From: Arenivirga flava
GTDB taxonomy: Bacteria > Actinomycetota > Actinomycetes > Actinomycetales > Microbacteriaceae
Length of the DNA: 64,000 nt
Assembly (NCBI RefSeq): GCF_030161575.1
Contig: NZ_BSUL01000001.1
Location: 1,240,001-1,304,000 of the forward strand
Direction: 5' to 3'
The notes beneath the pieces were generated by a model. The model saw only the letters and a program-made list of their open reading frames with translations. It searched no databases and was not told the origin of the DNA. A program made the position numbers and the translations under genes. This document shows, piece by piece, positions 8,644 to 18,376 of this stretch (within the stretch, counting starts at the first letter, position 1; each line of letters begins with the position of its first letter).

Positions 8644-9821
8644 ATGACCTTCTCCCCCTCGTCAGCGACTTCCTCGGCTACAGCGCCGAGCTCACCGAGC
8701 TGGAGCGCGGCAAGCTCGCCGAGCTGCGCACCTGGCTCGAGGCGGAGGTGGCGCCGATCGCGGACGACTACTGGCAGCGCGCCGAGTTCCCCGTGCAGCT
8801 GCAGCGGCCGCTGGCGGAGCTCGGGATGCTCGGGCTGGGGTTCGAGGAGACCGCCGCGTTCGAGAACTCCGCCGTGTTCCGCGGCTGGGCGGCCCTCGAG
8901 ATGGGCCGCGTCGACGCCGGCATCGCCACTTGGGTGGGCGTGCAGAACGGTCTGGCCCTCGGCGCGATCGGGGTCTGCGGATCGCCGGAGCAGCGGGCCG
9001 AGTGGCTGCCGCGGCTCGCGAGCGCCGAGGTCGTCGGCGCCTTCGGTCTCACCGAGCCGCTCTCGGGCAGCGACAGCGCGCAGGGGCTGCGCACCACGGC
9101 GCGCCGCGATGGGGACGGATGGGTGCTCAACGGCTCCAAGCGCTGGATCGGCAATGCCACGTTCAGCGACATCACCGTGATCTGGGCGAAGAGCGAGGAG
9201 GACGGGCAGGTCAAGGGCTTCATCGTGCCCACGGACACTCCCGGCTACGTCGCGACGAAGATCGAGGGCAAGCAGGCGCTGCGCACCGTGCAGAACGCCG
9301 ACATCGCGCTCACCGACGTGCGCATCCCGGAGTCGCTGCGGCTGCAGGGCGCGAACAGCTTTAAGGACACGGCGAAGGTGCTGCGCCTCACGCGCGCCGA
9401 GGTCGCATGGCAGGCGGTGGGCATCGCGATCGGCGCATACGAGGCGGCGCGCGCCTACGCGACCGAGCGCGTCCAGTTCGGCAAGCCCATCGCCGCGCAC
9501 CAGCTCGTGCAGGACCTGCTCGTCAAGAGCCTCGGCGACATCACCGCGAGCCTGGGCATGTGCGTGCAGGTCTCGAAGATGCTCGACGCCGGTGTGCAGC
9601 GCGACGAGCACTCGGCCCTCGCGAAGGCCTTCTGCACCGCGGGGATGCGCGAGGTCGTCGCCCGCAGTCGCGAGATCGTCGGCGGCAACGGCATCGTGCT
9701 CGAGCACGGGGTCGCGCGGCACTTCGCCGACGCCGAGGCCATCTACTCGTACGAGGGCACCCGCGAGGTGAACACGCTCATCGTCGGTCGCGCCGTCACC
9801 GGCGTCGCCGCGTTCGTGTGA
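8644..9821 (+). CDS. Acyl-CoA dehydrogenase family protein (one frameshift near the start)
   Basis: FAD flavoenzyme that introduces an alpha-beta double bond into acyl-CoA esters. Domains in order: N-terminal helical, central beta with G-L-T-E-P-x-S-G-S-D and W-V-L-N-G-S-K-R-W-I, and C-terminal helical with R-V-Q-F-G-K-P-I and the catalytic-glutamate segment Y-S-Y-E-G-T-R-E-V-N. The signature is closest to glutaryl-CoA-dehydrogenase-like members, but substrate cannot be set from sequence. The start ATG at 8644 has GGAG 8 nt upstream. The first codons are out of frame because of the C run 8654-8658; restoring one base gives S-P-L-V-S-D-F-L-G-Y and a protein of about 392 residues. Confidence 0.9.
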
Positions 9822-9854
9822 TGCGGCCAGCGGATGCGCGCGAGCGCACCCCGG

Positions 9855-9860
9855 TAGCCT
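9855..9860 (+). promoter_or_regulatory. Putative -10 box of a leaderless transcript
   Basis: TAGCCT ends 6 nt before the GTG start at 9867, matching the TAnnnT spacing expected if transcription begins at the start codon. Same arrangement at 24450, 42433 and 52586. Confidence 0.45.
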
Positions 9861-9866
9861 GAGGCG

Positions 9867-11267
9867 GTGCCCCTGCCTCAGCCCGCGCCCGTGACGGAGC
9901 CGTCCGCGCCCTCCCGCCGCGACCGGATCGCCAACGCCCTGACCTCGCACCGGGTGATCGTCGGCACCGTGCTGCTGCTGCTCGTCTTCGGCGGGCGCCC
10001 GCTGCGCAACGCCTTCGGCTACCCCGGCTGGGGCGTGCTCGCCGGGCTCACGATCGTCGGCGCCGTGGCCGCGCTGCTCGTGCTGCGTCCTCGGTTCACC
10101 CTGCTGAACGTGCCGACCGGCCTGGTCGCGTTCCTCGGCCTGCTGACGATCTCGATGGCGTGGTCCGCGTATCCCAGCGCATCCATCGTCGGCATCATCG
10201 CCACCTGGGGCACGACGCTCGCGGCGGCACTGCTGGTCTCGATGCTGAGCTGGGCCGAGATGCTGCGCGCCTTCGCGCACACGCTGCGCATCCTGCTGGT
10301 CGGCAGCTTGCTGTTCGAGCTCGTCGTGGCCGTCTTCATCCGCCATCCCGTGCTGCCGCTCTGGATGGAGCGGCCGGACGGCGACGTCGCGTTGCTCCTC
10401 TACTGGTCGCGCGCGTCGCTGTTCACCGGCGAGCGCATCCAGGGGCTCTTCGGCAACGCCACGGCGCTCGGGTTCGTGGCCGTGCTCGCCGTGCTCGTGT
10501 TCGCGGTGCAGCTGGTCGACAAGCGCGTGAGCCGGGCCGGCGGCATCGGCTGGCTGGCGTTCGCGTTCGTGATGCTCGCGCTCGCGGCCTCGGCCACCGT
10601 CGTCGTCATCCTCGTCGCCTGCGCGGTGGTCACCGGCGTCGTGCTGCTGCTGCGCCGTATGCGCCGACGACGCGGGCTCGCCACGATCGGTGTCATCGCG
10701 GGCTTCGGGCTCGCGGTGGCGGCCGCCGTCGCACTGCGCGAGCCGCTGCTCGCCCTGCTCGGTCGCCGCAGCGACCTCACCGGGCGCACCGACATCTGGG
10801 CCAGCGTGGGTGAGTTCGCCGCGCAGCGCCCCGCCTTCGGGCACGGCTGGACGAGCTTCTGGATGCCCTGGGCCACCTACCTCGAGGATCTCGTCGAGGT
10901 GCACGGCGTACGCCAGTACGAGGCCCACGGTGCCTGGATGGACCTCTTCCTGCAGCTCGGCGTCGTCGGCATCGTCGTCTTCGCCATCCTCATCCTCGGC
11001 ACGCTCGCCAGGGCCTGGACGGCGGCGCTCGACCAGCCGCTGCGCACGGCGTTCGGCGGCACCCGCCCGTACGACGCGCTCGGGATGCTGCCGCTGCTGA
11101 TCCTCGTGGCCCTGCTCGTGCAGTCCATCGCCGAGAGCCACATGCTCTACGAGAACGGCTGGTTCCTGCTCTGCGTGCTCGTGCTGGGGCTCAAGCGTCG
11201 CACGCCCGGCGACGAGCGCATCCTGCCGTTGCAGCCCGCCGCGGCGAGGCCCGTGCCGTGGAGCTGA
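9867..11267 (+). CDS. O-antigen ligase (WaaL)-like membrane protein, first copy
   Basis: A 466-residue integral membrane protein with about 11-12 hydrophobic segments and one large extracytoplasmic loop (roughly residues 290-345) containing L-T-G-R-T-D-I-W and H-G-W-T-S-F-W. This is the pattern of the Wzy/WaaL O-antigen ligase family, where R and H residues in the loop act in glycan transfer from lipid carrier to acceptor. The E-A-H-G-A-W-M-D-L-F-L-Q-L-G segment is also typical. Start is GTG with no Shine-Dalgarno, preceded by a TAGCCT -10 box, so probably leaderless. A second, diverged ligase follows 37 bp later and GT2 genes after that, suggesting a polysaccharide polymerisation/ligation operon. 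Confidence 0.85.
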   Translation: MPLPQPAPVTEPSAPSRRDRIANALTSHRVIVGTVLLLLVFGGRPLRNAFGYPGWGVLAGLTIVGAVAALLVLRPRFTLLNVPTGLVAFLGLLTISMAWSAYPSASIVGIIATWGTTLAAALLVSMLSWAEMLRAFAHTLRILLVGSLLFELVVAVFIRHPVLPLWMERPDGDVALLLYWSRASLFTGERIQGLFGNATALGFVAVLAVLVFAVQLVDKRVSRAGGIGWLAFAFVMLALAASATVVVILVACAVVTGVVLLLRRMRRRRGLATIGVIAGFGLAVAAAVALREPLLALLGRRSDLTGRTDIWASVGEFAAQRPAFGHGWTSFWMPWATYLEDLVEVHGVRQYEAHGAWMDLFLQLGVVGIVVFAILILGTLARAWTAALDQPLRTAFGGTRPYDALGMLPLLILVALLVQSIAESHMLYENGWFLLCVLVLGLKRRTPGDERILPLQPAAARPVPWS

Positions 11268-11304
11268 CCGTCACGACCCGCCCCGGCGACGAGGTCGCGA
11301 GCGC

Positions 11305-12582
11305 ATGACCGGCATCGTCGCCCCGCTGCTGGCCTTCGTCGGCCACGCCCGCTTCGTGCAGGCCTGGGCGACCTGCGCGGTGGCGGCGATCGCCCTGTCG
11401 CATCTGGTGCGTCAGCTGAGCGGATGGGCGGGGTACATCGGCCTGATCGGCGCGCTGGTCGCGCTCGGTGCCGCGATCGTGTGGGCCCGGCGCGATCGGA
11501 TCGAGTGGAACGTCGCCCTGCCCATCTCGGTGGCCGTGCTGCTCGGGCTCAGCGCGCTCAGCGTCGTCTGGAGCCAGTACCAGTGGGTGACCGTCGGCGG
11601 CGTGGCGCTGCAGGTCGGCACCGCCCTGCTCGGCCTCATCATCGCCGCGACGCGGGACCTCATCCAGATCGTCCGGGTCGTCGGCGACGTGCTCCGCGCA
11701 GCGCTGCTGCTCTCCGTCGCGCTCGAGGTGCTCGCCGGGCTGCTGATCGACATGCCGATCGTGTTCCTCGGCATCCGCGGCGACCTCGCCACCGGCGGGC
11801 CGATCCAGGGTGTGTTCGGCGACCAGGCCGCCCTGTCGCTGGCAGCGGTCGTCGCCGGGGCGAGCTTCGTCGTGGAGCTGCGCACCCGCAGCGTCTCGCG
11901 CCTGACCGGTGCGCTCTCGCTCGTGCTCGCCGGGCTCTGCCTGCTCTTCGCGTCGTCGGTCGTGGCCGTGATGACGGCGGCGGCGGCGCTCGTCGTCGGC
12001 TGGCTGCTGAGCACCCTGCGGCGCGCCGCCCCCGAGACGCGCTCGGTCGTGAGCGTCGGGCTGCTGCTGCTGGCCGTGGTGATCGCGCTGACCCTGTACC
12101 TGTCGCGGGCCGTCGTCGTCACGTTCATCACCGACCACCGGGAGCTCGCGGTGCGGCTGCCGGTCTGGCGCGAGGTCGTGCAGGTCGCCGAGCTGCAGTC
12201 CGTGCTGGGTTGGGGCTGGTCGGGCATCTGGCGCACCGACATCCCCCCGTTCCTCGCGATCGACGGCCGTTTCCTGCTCGAGCAGACCTCGGCACGAGGC
12301 GCCTTCTTCGACATCTGGCTGCAGCTCGGCCTCGTCGGCGTCATGGTGCTCGTCGTGCTGCTCGGCCTCGCCTTCGGGCGCGGCTGGCTGCTGGCGCTGC
12401 GGCAGCGCACCGTCGTGGCGTGCTGGCCCGCCGTCGTCCTCGCGGCACTCATCGCCTACAGCACGGTGGAGAGCGGCGTGCTGGTGGGATTCGGATGGCT
12501 GCTGCTGGTCGTCTGCGCGGCGAAGGTGTCGGGGGCGGTGAGCTGGCGGACCCGCGCGGCGGCCGAGGCCGGCCGTCGGTAG
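11305..12582 (+). CDS. O-antigen ligase (WaaL)-like membrane protein, second copy
   Basis: 425 residues, again about 11 membrane segments with a late periplasmic loop: L-P-V-W-R-E-V-V, L-G-W-G-W-S-G-I-W, and A-R-G-A-F-F-D-I-W-L-Q-L-G. The loop layout matches the upstream ligase but sequence identity looks low, so the two may act on different polymers, one as polymerase and one as ligase. The stop codon TAG overlaps a TAGACT box that could be the -10 of the next gene. Confidence 0.8.
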   Translation: MTGIVAPLLAFVGHARFVQAWATCAVAAIALSHLVRQLSGWAGYIGLIGALVALGAAIVWARRDRIEWNVALPISVAVLLGLSALSVVWSQYQWVTVGGVALQVGTALLGLIIAATRDLIQIVRVVGDVLRAALLLSVALEVLAGLLIDMPIVFLGIRGDLATGGPIQGVFGDQAALSLAAVVAGASFVVELRTRSVSRLTGALSLVLAGLCLLFASSVVAVMTAAAALVVGWLLSTLRRAAPETRSVVSVGLLLLAVVIALTLYLSRAVVVTFITDHRELAVRLPVWREVVQVAELQSVLGWGWSGIWRTDIPPFLAIDGRFLLEQTSARGAFFDIWLQLGLVGVMVLVVLLGLAFGRGWLLALRQRTVVACWPAVVLAALIAYSTVESGVLVGFGWLLLVVCAAKVSGAVSWRTRAAAEAGRR

Positions 12583-12585
12583 ACT
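12580..12585 (+). promoter_or_regulatory. Putative -10 box overlapping a stop codon
   Basis: TAGACT, whose first three bases are the stop of the second ligase. Transcription would start near 12592 and give a leader of about 36 nt containing AGAGGACGC before the GTG at 12629. Confidence 0.4.
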
Positions 12586-12628
12586 GACGCGATCCCAACC
12601 CCTCCACCCCTCCAGAGGACGCTGCACC

Positions 12629-13572
12629 GTGACGACGACTCCCCCGCGCGTGGTCGCGGTCATCGCGGCATGGAACCGTCGCGACCTGCTGCGCGAGGCG
12701 CTCGAGGCGCTGCTCGCGCAGACCGTCCCGCTCGCCGGGATCGTGGTGGTCGACAACGGCAGCGACGACGACTCGGCCGAGGTGGCGGCGCAGACCGCGC
12801 CGGATGCGGTCGTCGTGCGCTTCGATCGCAACACCGGCGGGGCCGGCGGCTTCGCCGCGGGCATCGCGCACGCGCTGGAGCTGCAGCCGGACTGGATCTG
12901 GGCGATGGACGACGACACCATCCCGACGCCGAGCGCGCTCCAGGCGCTGCTCGCGACGACCGCGGCGCTCCCCGGGTCGCCGTCGCCGGCTCCCGCGTGA
13001 TCTGGACCGACGGCCGCGATCACCCGATGAACACGCCGCGCCGCAAGCCCTTCGTCGGTGGGCGGGAGGCGCGCGACGCCGAGCGGGTCGGCGCCATGCC
13101 GATCCGCAGCACCTCCTTCGTCTCGATGCTGGTCCGAGCGAATGCGGTGCGCCGTCACGGCCTCCCCGTGGTCGACTACTTCCTCTGGAACGACGACTTC
13201 GAGTACTCCACCCGGCTGCTCCGCGACGCGGACGGCGTGTTCGTGCCCTCGAGCGTCGTGCTCCACAAGACGGCGAAGTTCGGCTCGACCGACGCCGACC
13301 CGGGCCCCCGGTTCTACTGGGAGGTGCGCAACAAGGTCTGGATGCTGCGCGCCTCGCGCTCGCTGCGCCCCGCCGAGAAGCTGCTCTACGGCGGCTCGTC
13401 CCTGCTGCGCTGGGCGCGCACCGTCGCCAGCTCCAGCGATCGCTCCGCACTGCGCGACGCCGCCGTCAAGGGGTGGCACGACGGTTGGCGCACCGCGCCG
13501 CGCCCGAACGCCGAGGCGCTCGGCGACCAGCCCGCCACCGCCGCACTGGTCGCGGACCTGGAGCGTCGATGA
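12629..13572 (+). CDS. Family 2 glycosyltransferase, GlfT1/rhamnosyltransferase type (one frameshift)
   Basis: Cytoplasmic-face GT2 enzyme. Motifs: V-I-A-A-W-N-R near the start, V-V-D-N-G-S-D-D-D, R-N-T-G-G-A-G-G-F-A, and W-I-W-A-M-D-D-D-T-I-P, where the three aspartates bind metal and nucleotide-sugar. Later F-L-W-N-D-D-F-E-Y-S provides the acceptor/catalytic-base region. This combination is typical of actinobacterial GlfT1-like galactofuranosyl- or rhamnosyltransferases that prime galactan. Start is GTG at 12629 after AGAGGACGC. The frame breaks at CCCC 12970-12973; one added C joins L-P-R-V-A-V-A-G to give about 315 residues. The stop overlaps the next start (ATGA), so the two are translationally coupled. 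Confidence 0.87.
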
Positions 13573-14396
13573 CCGCGCCGTTCAGCCTGCTCATGTCGGT
13601 GTACGCCGGCGACGACCCCGAGCACTTCGAGCGGGCGCTCTCGAGCTCGACGCGCGCGCAGACCGTGCCGCCGGCGCAGGTCGTGCTCGTGCAGGACGGG
13701 CCGCTCGGCGAGGCGCTCGAGGCCGCGGTGCTCGCCGCCGTCGAGGCCTCCCCGGTGCCGGTCGAGACCCTGCGCCTCGACAGCAACCAGGGCCTCACCG
13801 CCGCGCTGACCGCGGGCCTCGAGCGCTGCGAGCACGACATCGTCGCGCGCATGGACGCCGACGACATCTCCCTGCCCGAGCGCTTCGCGCGGCAGCTGCC
13901 GCTGCTCGAGGACGGTCGCGACCTCGTCGGGGGCGGCATGCTCGAGTTCGCCGACGAGGGCGGCAGGGTGCTGGCGCAGCGCACCCCGCCGATCGGGGCC
14001 GAGCAGATCCGCGATTACGCCCGGTTCCACCAGCCCTTCAGCCATCCGACCGTGGTGTTCCGCAAGCGCGCCGTGCTGGCCGCCGGCGGTTACCAGCCGA
14101 TGGGGCGGATGGAGGACTACTGGCTCTTCGCACGGATGATCGCCGGCGGCGCCGAGGTCGACAACGTCGCGGAGCCCGTGGTGATGTACCGGGTCGGCAC
14201 CGGCGCGTACTCGCGCCGCGGCGGCCGCGAGCAGTGGCGCAGCGAGATGCTGCTGCAGCGGGCCTTCCGGCGGATCGGCTTCACCTCGCGGCGGGAGTAC
14301 CTGCGCAACGTGGCGGTCCGTGGCGTCTACCGCTTCGTGCCGGAGGGCCTGCGCACGACGCTGTACCGGCGCTTCATCGCCCGCGGCGGGCGCTGA
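13569..14396 (+). CDS. Family 2 glycosyltransferase
   Basis: 275 residues with a compact GT2 domain: F-S-L-L-M-S-V-Y-A-G-D-D, V-L-V-Q-D-G-P, N-Q-G-L-T-A-A-L, and the metal-binding A-R-M-D-A-D-D-I-S-L. The C-terminal region has R-M-E-D-Y-W-L-F, the ED catalytic-base pair common in WcaA-like transferases. Coupled to the previous gene by ATGA overlap. It likely adds a later sugar to the same oligosaccharide; donor unknown. Confidence 0.88.
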   Translation: MTAPFSLLMSVYAGDDPEHFERALSSSTRAQTVPPAQVVLVQDGPLGEALEAAVLAAVEASPVPVETLRLDSNQGLTAALTAGLERCEHDIVARMDADDISLPERFARQLPLLEDGRDLVGGGMLEFADEGGRVLAQRTPPIGAEQIRDYARFHQPFSHPTVVFRKRAVLAAGGYQPMGRMEDYWLFARMIAGGAEVDNVAEPVVMYRVGTGAYSRRGGREQWRSEMLLQRAFRRIGFTSRREYLRNVAVRGVYRFVPEGLRTTLYRRFIARGGR

Positions 14397-14463
14397 AGCG
14401 AGCGCGGACGCACGCTGAGCGCACGCTGCCGCTGCTGAGCGCGCGCCCGCATCCGCTCGCCGC

Positions 14464-16403
14464 TCAGTCGCAGGCGGTGATGCGCAGCAGGCGCGCGGTG
14501 CCCTGCTCGGCGACGATCTCGAAGCCCGGGGCGTCCGCTGCGGCGGTGATCGTGGTGAAGGGCTGCGCCTGCACGTCGCCGCCACCCCAGAGCTCGCTGC
14601 CGGAGCTGTAGAGGTAGTGCACGTCGAGCCGGTCGAGCGCGGCGCAGACCTCGGGATCGGTGCTCGCCTGGTCGAGGCGCGCCATGAGGAGCTCGCGGTC
14701 GGCGCCCCAGGAACCGGTGAGGTGCGGGAACACCGGCTCGCGGTCGCCGAGCACCCAGGTGAGCACGGCGCCGTCCCAGGGGTCGCCGATCACGCGCTCC
14801 CCGCCGGCACGATGCCGGGCATCTCGGCCATCACGGCGGCGTCGTCCGCGTCGATGAGGCCGCCGGATGCTGGCACAGCGTAAGAGGCAGCGGCGGCGTC
14901 GCGCACGGCGACGGGCCCGGCGGTGACCGCGGCGATGGCCAGCGCGACGGCCCCAGCCGCGGCGGCGCTCATCCGCTTCGCCTTCGGACGGTCGCGGAGA
15001 CCGTGGGCGATGCGCGCCGCAGCGAAGCCGAGCACCGGCGCCAGCAGCATCGGCAGCAGGGTGATGAGGCGGTAGCGGTCCTTATACCAGGCGCCGGTGA
15101 GCACCTTCGCCCAGTCGTCGTTCGAACCCGCCGCCGCCGTGTAGAGGCCGATCACCAGCAGCACGCTCGCGGCGACCCAGCGGTGCGGGCCGCGGAGCAG
15201 CAGCAGCGCCAGCGCCGCGGCGCAGAGCAGGGCGAGCAGCCAGGCGTGCGGGGCCGGCTGCCCCGTCGGCAGCGCGGGGCTCATGGTCAGCGACTGCAGC
15301 AGCGCGGTCGGCAGGTCGTCCGTGGCGGTGGCCGGCCCGCCGTTGAGGCGGTCCGCGAGCGAACGCTCCGCCAGCCCGTAAGAGCGGACCAGGTAGAGGT
15401 AGACCGCTCCTAGGCCCCCGATGAGCAGCGCAGCGGATGCGGCGATCGCCGCGATCGTCAGCCGGCGGCGGCGCTGCCATCCGAAGCGGATGAGACGCGC
15501 GAGCACGACGATCGCGAGCGGCGCCGCGACGGCGACGAGGCTCAGGAGCGATCGCGGATGCGCGAGCCCCGCCGCACCCAGCCACAGCGCACCGGGCAGG
15601 AGCACCTCCCGCAGCCCGCCGCGCTCCACGGCGCGCACCAGCAGCGCCAACCCGGCCGGGAGCAGCGCCATCGCGAGCCCGGTCGGGAAGATGGTGCCCC
15701 AGGCGAGCAGCAGTCCCGGGAACAGCGGGAACGCCGCCGCCGCGAGGGCGGTCGCGCTGAGCAGCACCCGCGGCTGCGGACCGCGCCCGAAGAGCGCGTC
15801 GGCGAGCGCGACGACGCCGGGCACCCAGACGAGCGCACCGACGCCGACCCAAACGGCGGCTTCGGCGACCGGCACGCTCGCCCCGGAGAGCATCGCCACC
15901 GTGGCGACGAGCGCGTGCCATCCGCCCGGGTAGAACTCGACGCCGTCGCCGCCGATCCGCGCGATCGAGTACAGGTCGAACGAGGATGCGTCGCCGGTCG
16001 CCAGGATCGAGCTGACGACGTTCGCGTGGAAGACCCCGTCGTAGCTCTGGTTCGCGGCGCCCCACGGAGCGGTGGCGCTGAGGCCGAACCAGGCGATCGC
16101 CACAGCCGCGACGATTCCCGCGGCGACGACCGGCCAGCCCCGCCGCAACGGCAGGCGCGGCAGACCGCGCCTGGTCGAGACGGCGATGGCGAGGAGCACG
16201 GGGGCGGCGAGCACGAGCAGCACCTGCGGCGCTGCGAACGCGACGCCCGCCCATGCCAGGACCACGCCGGCGCCGCCGAGGAGGAGCACGGCGAAGGGTC
16301 CCGCGAGGGCCGCCATCCGCACCGCGCCGAGGCGCAGCACCCAGCCGAGCGCGAGGCCCGGCAGGAGCAGCACCGCCGCGGCGATGAGGAGGGCGGTCAG
16401 CAT
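14464..16403 (-). CDS. DUF6541-type polytopic membrane protein (one frameshift)
   Basis: About 646 residues once joined. The first ~480 residues contain around 13 hydrophobic helices, starting with L-L-P-G-L-A-L-G-W-V-L-R-L-G. A C-terminal extracytoplasmic domain has A-E-M-P-G-I-V-P, G-D-P-W-D-G-A and Y-L-Y-S-S-G-S-E-L-W. The layout resembles GT-C glycosyltransferases and matches what is annotated as DUF6541 in Microbacteriaceae. The frame is lost at CCCC 14799-14802; one base restores G-x-R-V-I-G-D-P-W-D. It starts 12 bp after the glfT2 stop and so is the last gene of the glf-wzm-wzt-glfT2 operon, which supports a role in galactan assembly or modification. Confidence 0.72.
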
Positions 16404-16415
16404 GGCGCGGCCGGC

Positions 16416-18308
16416 CTAGAGGCCGAAGGTCTGCTTCCAGGCCTCCGGGGAGGTGACGTCCTTCGACGCCGCACGGTACCGGGCGCTCAGCTTGGGCCAC
16501 TCGCGCAGCAGCCGGCGGTTCAGCGCCTGCCCCTCGCGCAGCAGCTTGCGGAACTGCGCGCGGTCGCGGCGGTACCAGTGCATGCCGTCGCTGGCGGCCG
16601 TGGTGATGAGCACGCTGTCGTAGCGCGGCACGCGCCACCATGTCGCGTCGTAGCGGGTGAGCTGCGCTTCGGGCCGGTCGAGCTGCTCATCCTTGGCCTT
16701 GACGAAGAAGTGGCGGAGCGACGACAGGCCCGCCCAGACGCCGATACGCGTCCATCCGCCCGGGTGGCTTTCCCAGGTCCCGCTGACCACGACGCGTCCG
16801 CGCCGACTCGAGGGGATCTCCTCGACATCGCGGTAGATCCGCGCGTCGCCGAACGATTGCAGCTCGCTGCGCACCTGTGGCAGGATCGTCGCGATCTCGG
16901 CGTGCAGGTGCTCCGGCCCGCGAAGCACGTCCTGCATGGCCCGGATGCGCAGCGAGGCGGCGGAGTACTGCATCTGGAGCAGCTGCTTGAGGTGCAGCTT
17001 CGTGAAGTCGAGCAGCACGCCGCGCCCCTGCGGCGCGTGCAGCAGCGCCGCGACGAGGCGGTTGCGGGCGTGGAAGTACGCCTGCCAGTCGATGCTGTCG
17101 TCCTTGTCGAGCCACGAGATGTGCCAGAGCGCAGCGCCCGGCAGCGAGACCGTCGGGAAGCCGTGCTCCTTGGCGCGCAGGCCGTACTCCGAGTCGTCCC
17201 ACTTGATGAAGAGCGGCAAAGACAGACCGATCTTGCGGATGACCGCCTTCGGGATCAGGCACATCCACCAGCCGTTGTAGTCGGCGTCCATGCGCGCGTG
17301 CATCCACGGCGTCTGCTTCAGGTTCGCGCGGCGGAAGTCGTGCCGCACCTGGTTCTTGGTGCTCTGACCCCAGATGAAGCGGTCGAGGTGCACCACCTCG
17401 GCGTAGGCGTTGAGCACCGTGCGGTCGTTGAGGTCAAACATGTGCCCGCCGACGATGGTCGGTTTTTGCGCGTAGCGCGCGAAGGTCAGGGCGCGGAGGA
17501 TGCCCTGCGTCTCGACGGTGACGTCGTCGTCGAGCAGGATGAGGTACTCGGCATCGGGGTGCTCGAGGTGCTCGAACATCGAGCGCGCGAAGCCGCCGGA
17601 GCCGCCGAGATTGGCTTGCTCGATGACCTGCAGCTTGTCGCCGAGACGAGCGGCGACCTCGTCGTAGCCCGGCTCGTCGACGAGCTTCTTCGTGCCCTGG
17701 TCGACGATCATGATGCGGCCGATCTGCTCGAGCAGCGCTGCATCGTCGGCGAGGGTGCGCAGCGTGCGCACGCAGTAGTCGGCCTTGTTCAGGGTCGTGA
17801 TGCCGATGTCGAGCAATCCGGGGTTTACCGGCTCCGAGTCGGTCACCCAGTCGCCGCTGACCAGCTCGACGTCCTGGGGGCCGGCGATGATCTCGAACCA
17901 GTACCAGCCGCCGTCGAGGAAGCCGGCGAGCGGAAGGGTGAACGACTCCTGCGAGGCTCCGGTCACGACCCGGGACTCGAGCGTCTGGATCGCCCCGCGA
18001 GGATTCGATCGGTTCACGACGATGCGCGCCTCGCCCTGCAGCTCGAGGCGGAGCGTCACGTGATCGACCTTGGTGAAGCGACGCCAGTACGACGCCGGGA
18101 ACCCGTTGAAGTAGGCCGCGTAGGATACACGCGCGCCGGCCGGCACGATCGCGCTGCGCTGGCTGCGGATGGTGTTGATGTCCGCAATCGCGGTGACTCG
18201 AACCGGATCGTCATCGATCTCCGTCCACGCCTCGGGATCGAGGTAGAGCGGCAGCACCTCGGGGTCGCCGCTGGTCGGGAAGATGACGTTCTGCAGGACG
18301 TGGGGCAC
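16416..18308 (-). CDS. glfT2: Polymerising galactofuranosyltransferase GlfT2
   Basis: 630 residues, the size of mycobacterial GlfT2 (637). Order: N-terminal beta-sandwich (1-150), GT-A domain with G-I-T-T-L-N-K-A, Q-A-N-L-G-G-S-G-G-F-A-R and the metal-binding L-L-D-D-D-V, then the catalytic-base region F-I-K-W-D-D-S-E-Y-G and A-L-W-H-I-S-W, and a C-terminal helical domain. In mycobacteria GlfT2 builds the alternating beta-1,5/1,6 galactofuran chain of the wall galactan on decaprenyl carrier. The operon with glf and the Wzm/Wzt exporter reproduces that pathway. Start GTG at 18308 is preceded by GAGGAGAGCT. Intact and full length. Confidence 0.93.
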   Translation of the reverse strand: MPHVLQNVIFPTSGDPEVLPLYLDPEAWTEIDDDPVRVTAIADINTIRSQRSAIVPAGARVSYAAYFNGFPASYWRRFTKVDHVTLRLELQGEARIVVNRSNPRGAIQTLESRVVTGASQESFTLPLAGFLDGGWYWFEIIAGPQDVELVSGDWVTDSEPVNPGLLDIGITTLNKADYCVRTLRTLADDAALLEQIGRIMIVDQGTKKLVDEPGYDEVAARLGDKLQVIEQANLGGSGGFARSMFEHLEHPDAEYLILLDDDVTVETQGILRALTFARYAQKPTIVGGHMFDLNDRTVLNAYAEVVHLDRFIWGQSTKNQVRHDFRRANLKQTPWMHARMDADYNGWWMCLIPKAVIRKIGLSLPLFIKWDDSEYGLRAKEHGFPTVSLPGAALWHISWLDKDDSIDWQAYFHARNRLVAALLHAPQGRGVLLDFTKLHLKQLLQMQYSAASLRIRAMQDVLRGPEHLHAEIATILPQVRSELQSFGDARIYRDVEEIPSSRRGRVVVSGTWESHPGGWTRIGVWAGLSSLRHFFVKAKDEQLDRPEAQLTRYDATWWRVPRYDSVLITTAASDGMHWYRRDRAQFRKLLREGQALNRRLLREWPKLSARYRAASKDVTSPEAWKQTFGL

Positions 18309-18376
18309 AGCTCTCCTCGAGAGGCGGATCAGGACCGACCGATCCTACCCCGGGTCGGAGACACCATCCGCGCTCC

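Noticed and set aside
7866-11141. 1091-codon open frame on the minus strand across the acyl-CoA dehydrogenase and first ligase
   Set aside because: Only its 3' part (the manA N-terminal half) is real. The rest lies antisense to well-conserved genes and is rich in His, Glu and Arg, the usual shadow of GC-rich coding DNA.
12960-12980. Programmed frameshifting as explanation of the broken genes
   Set aside because: No slippery heptamer or downstream pseudoknot pattern recurs, the breaks affect unrelated families, and they track C/G runs.
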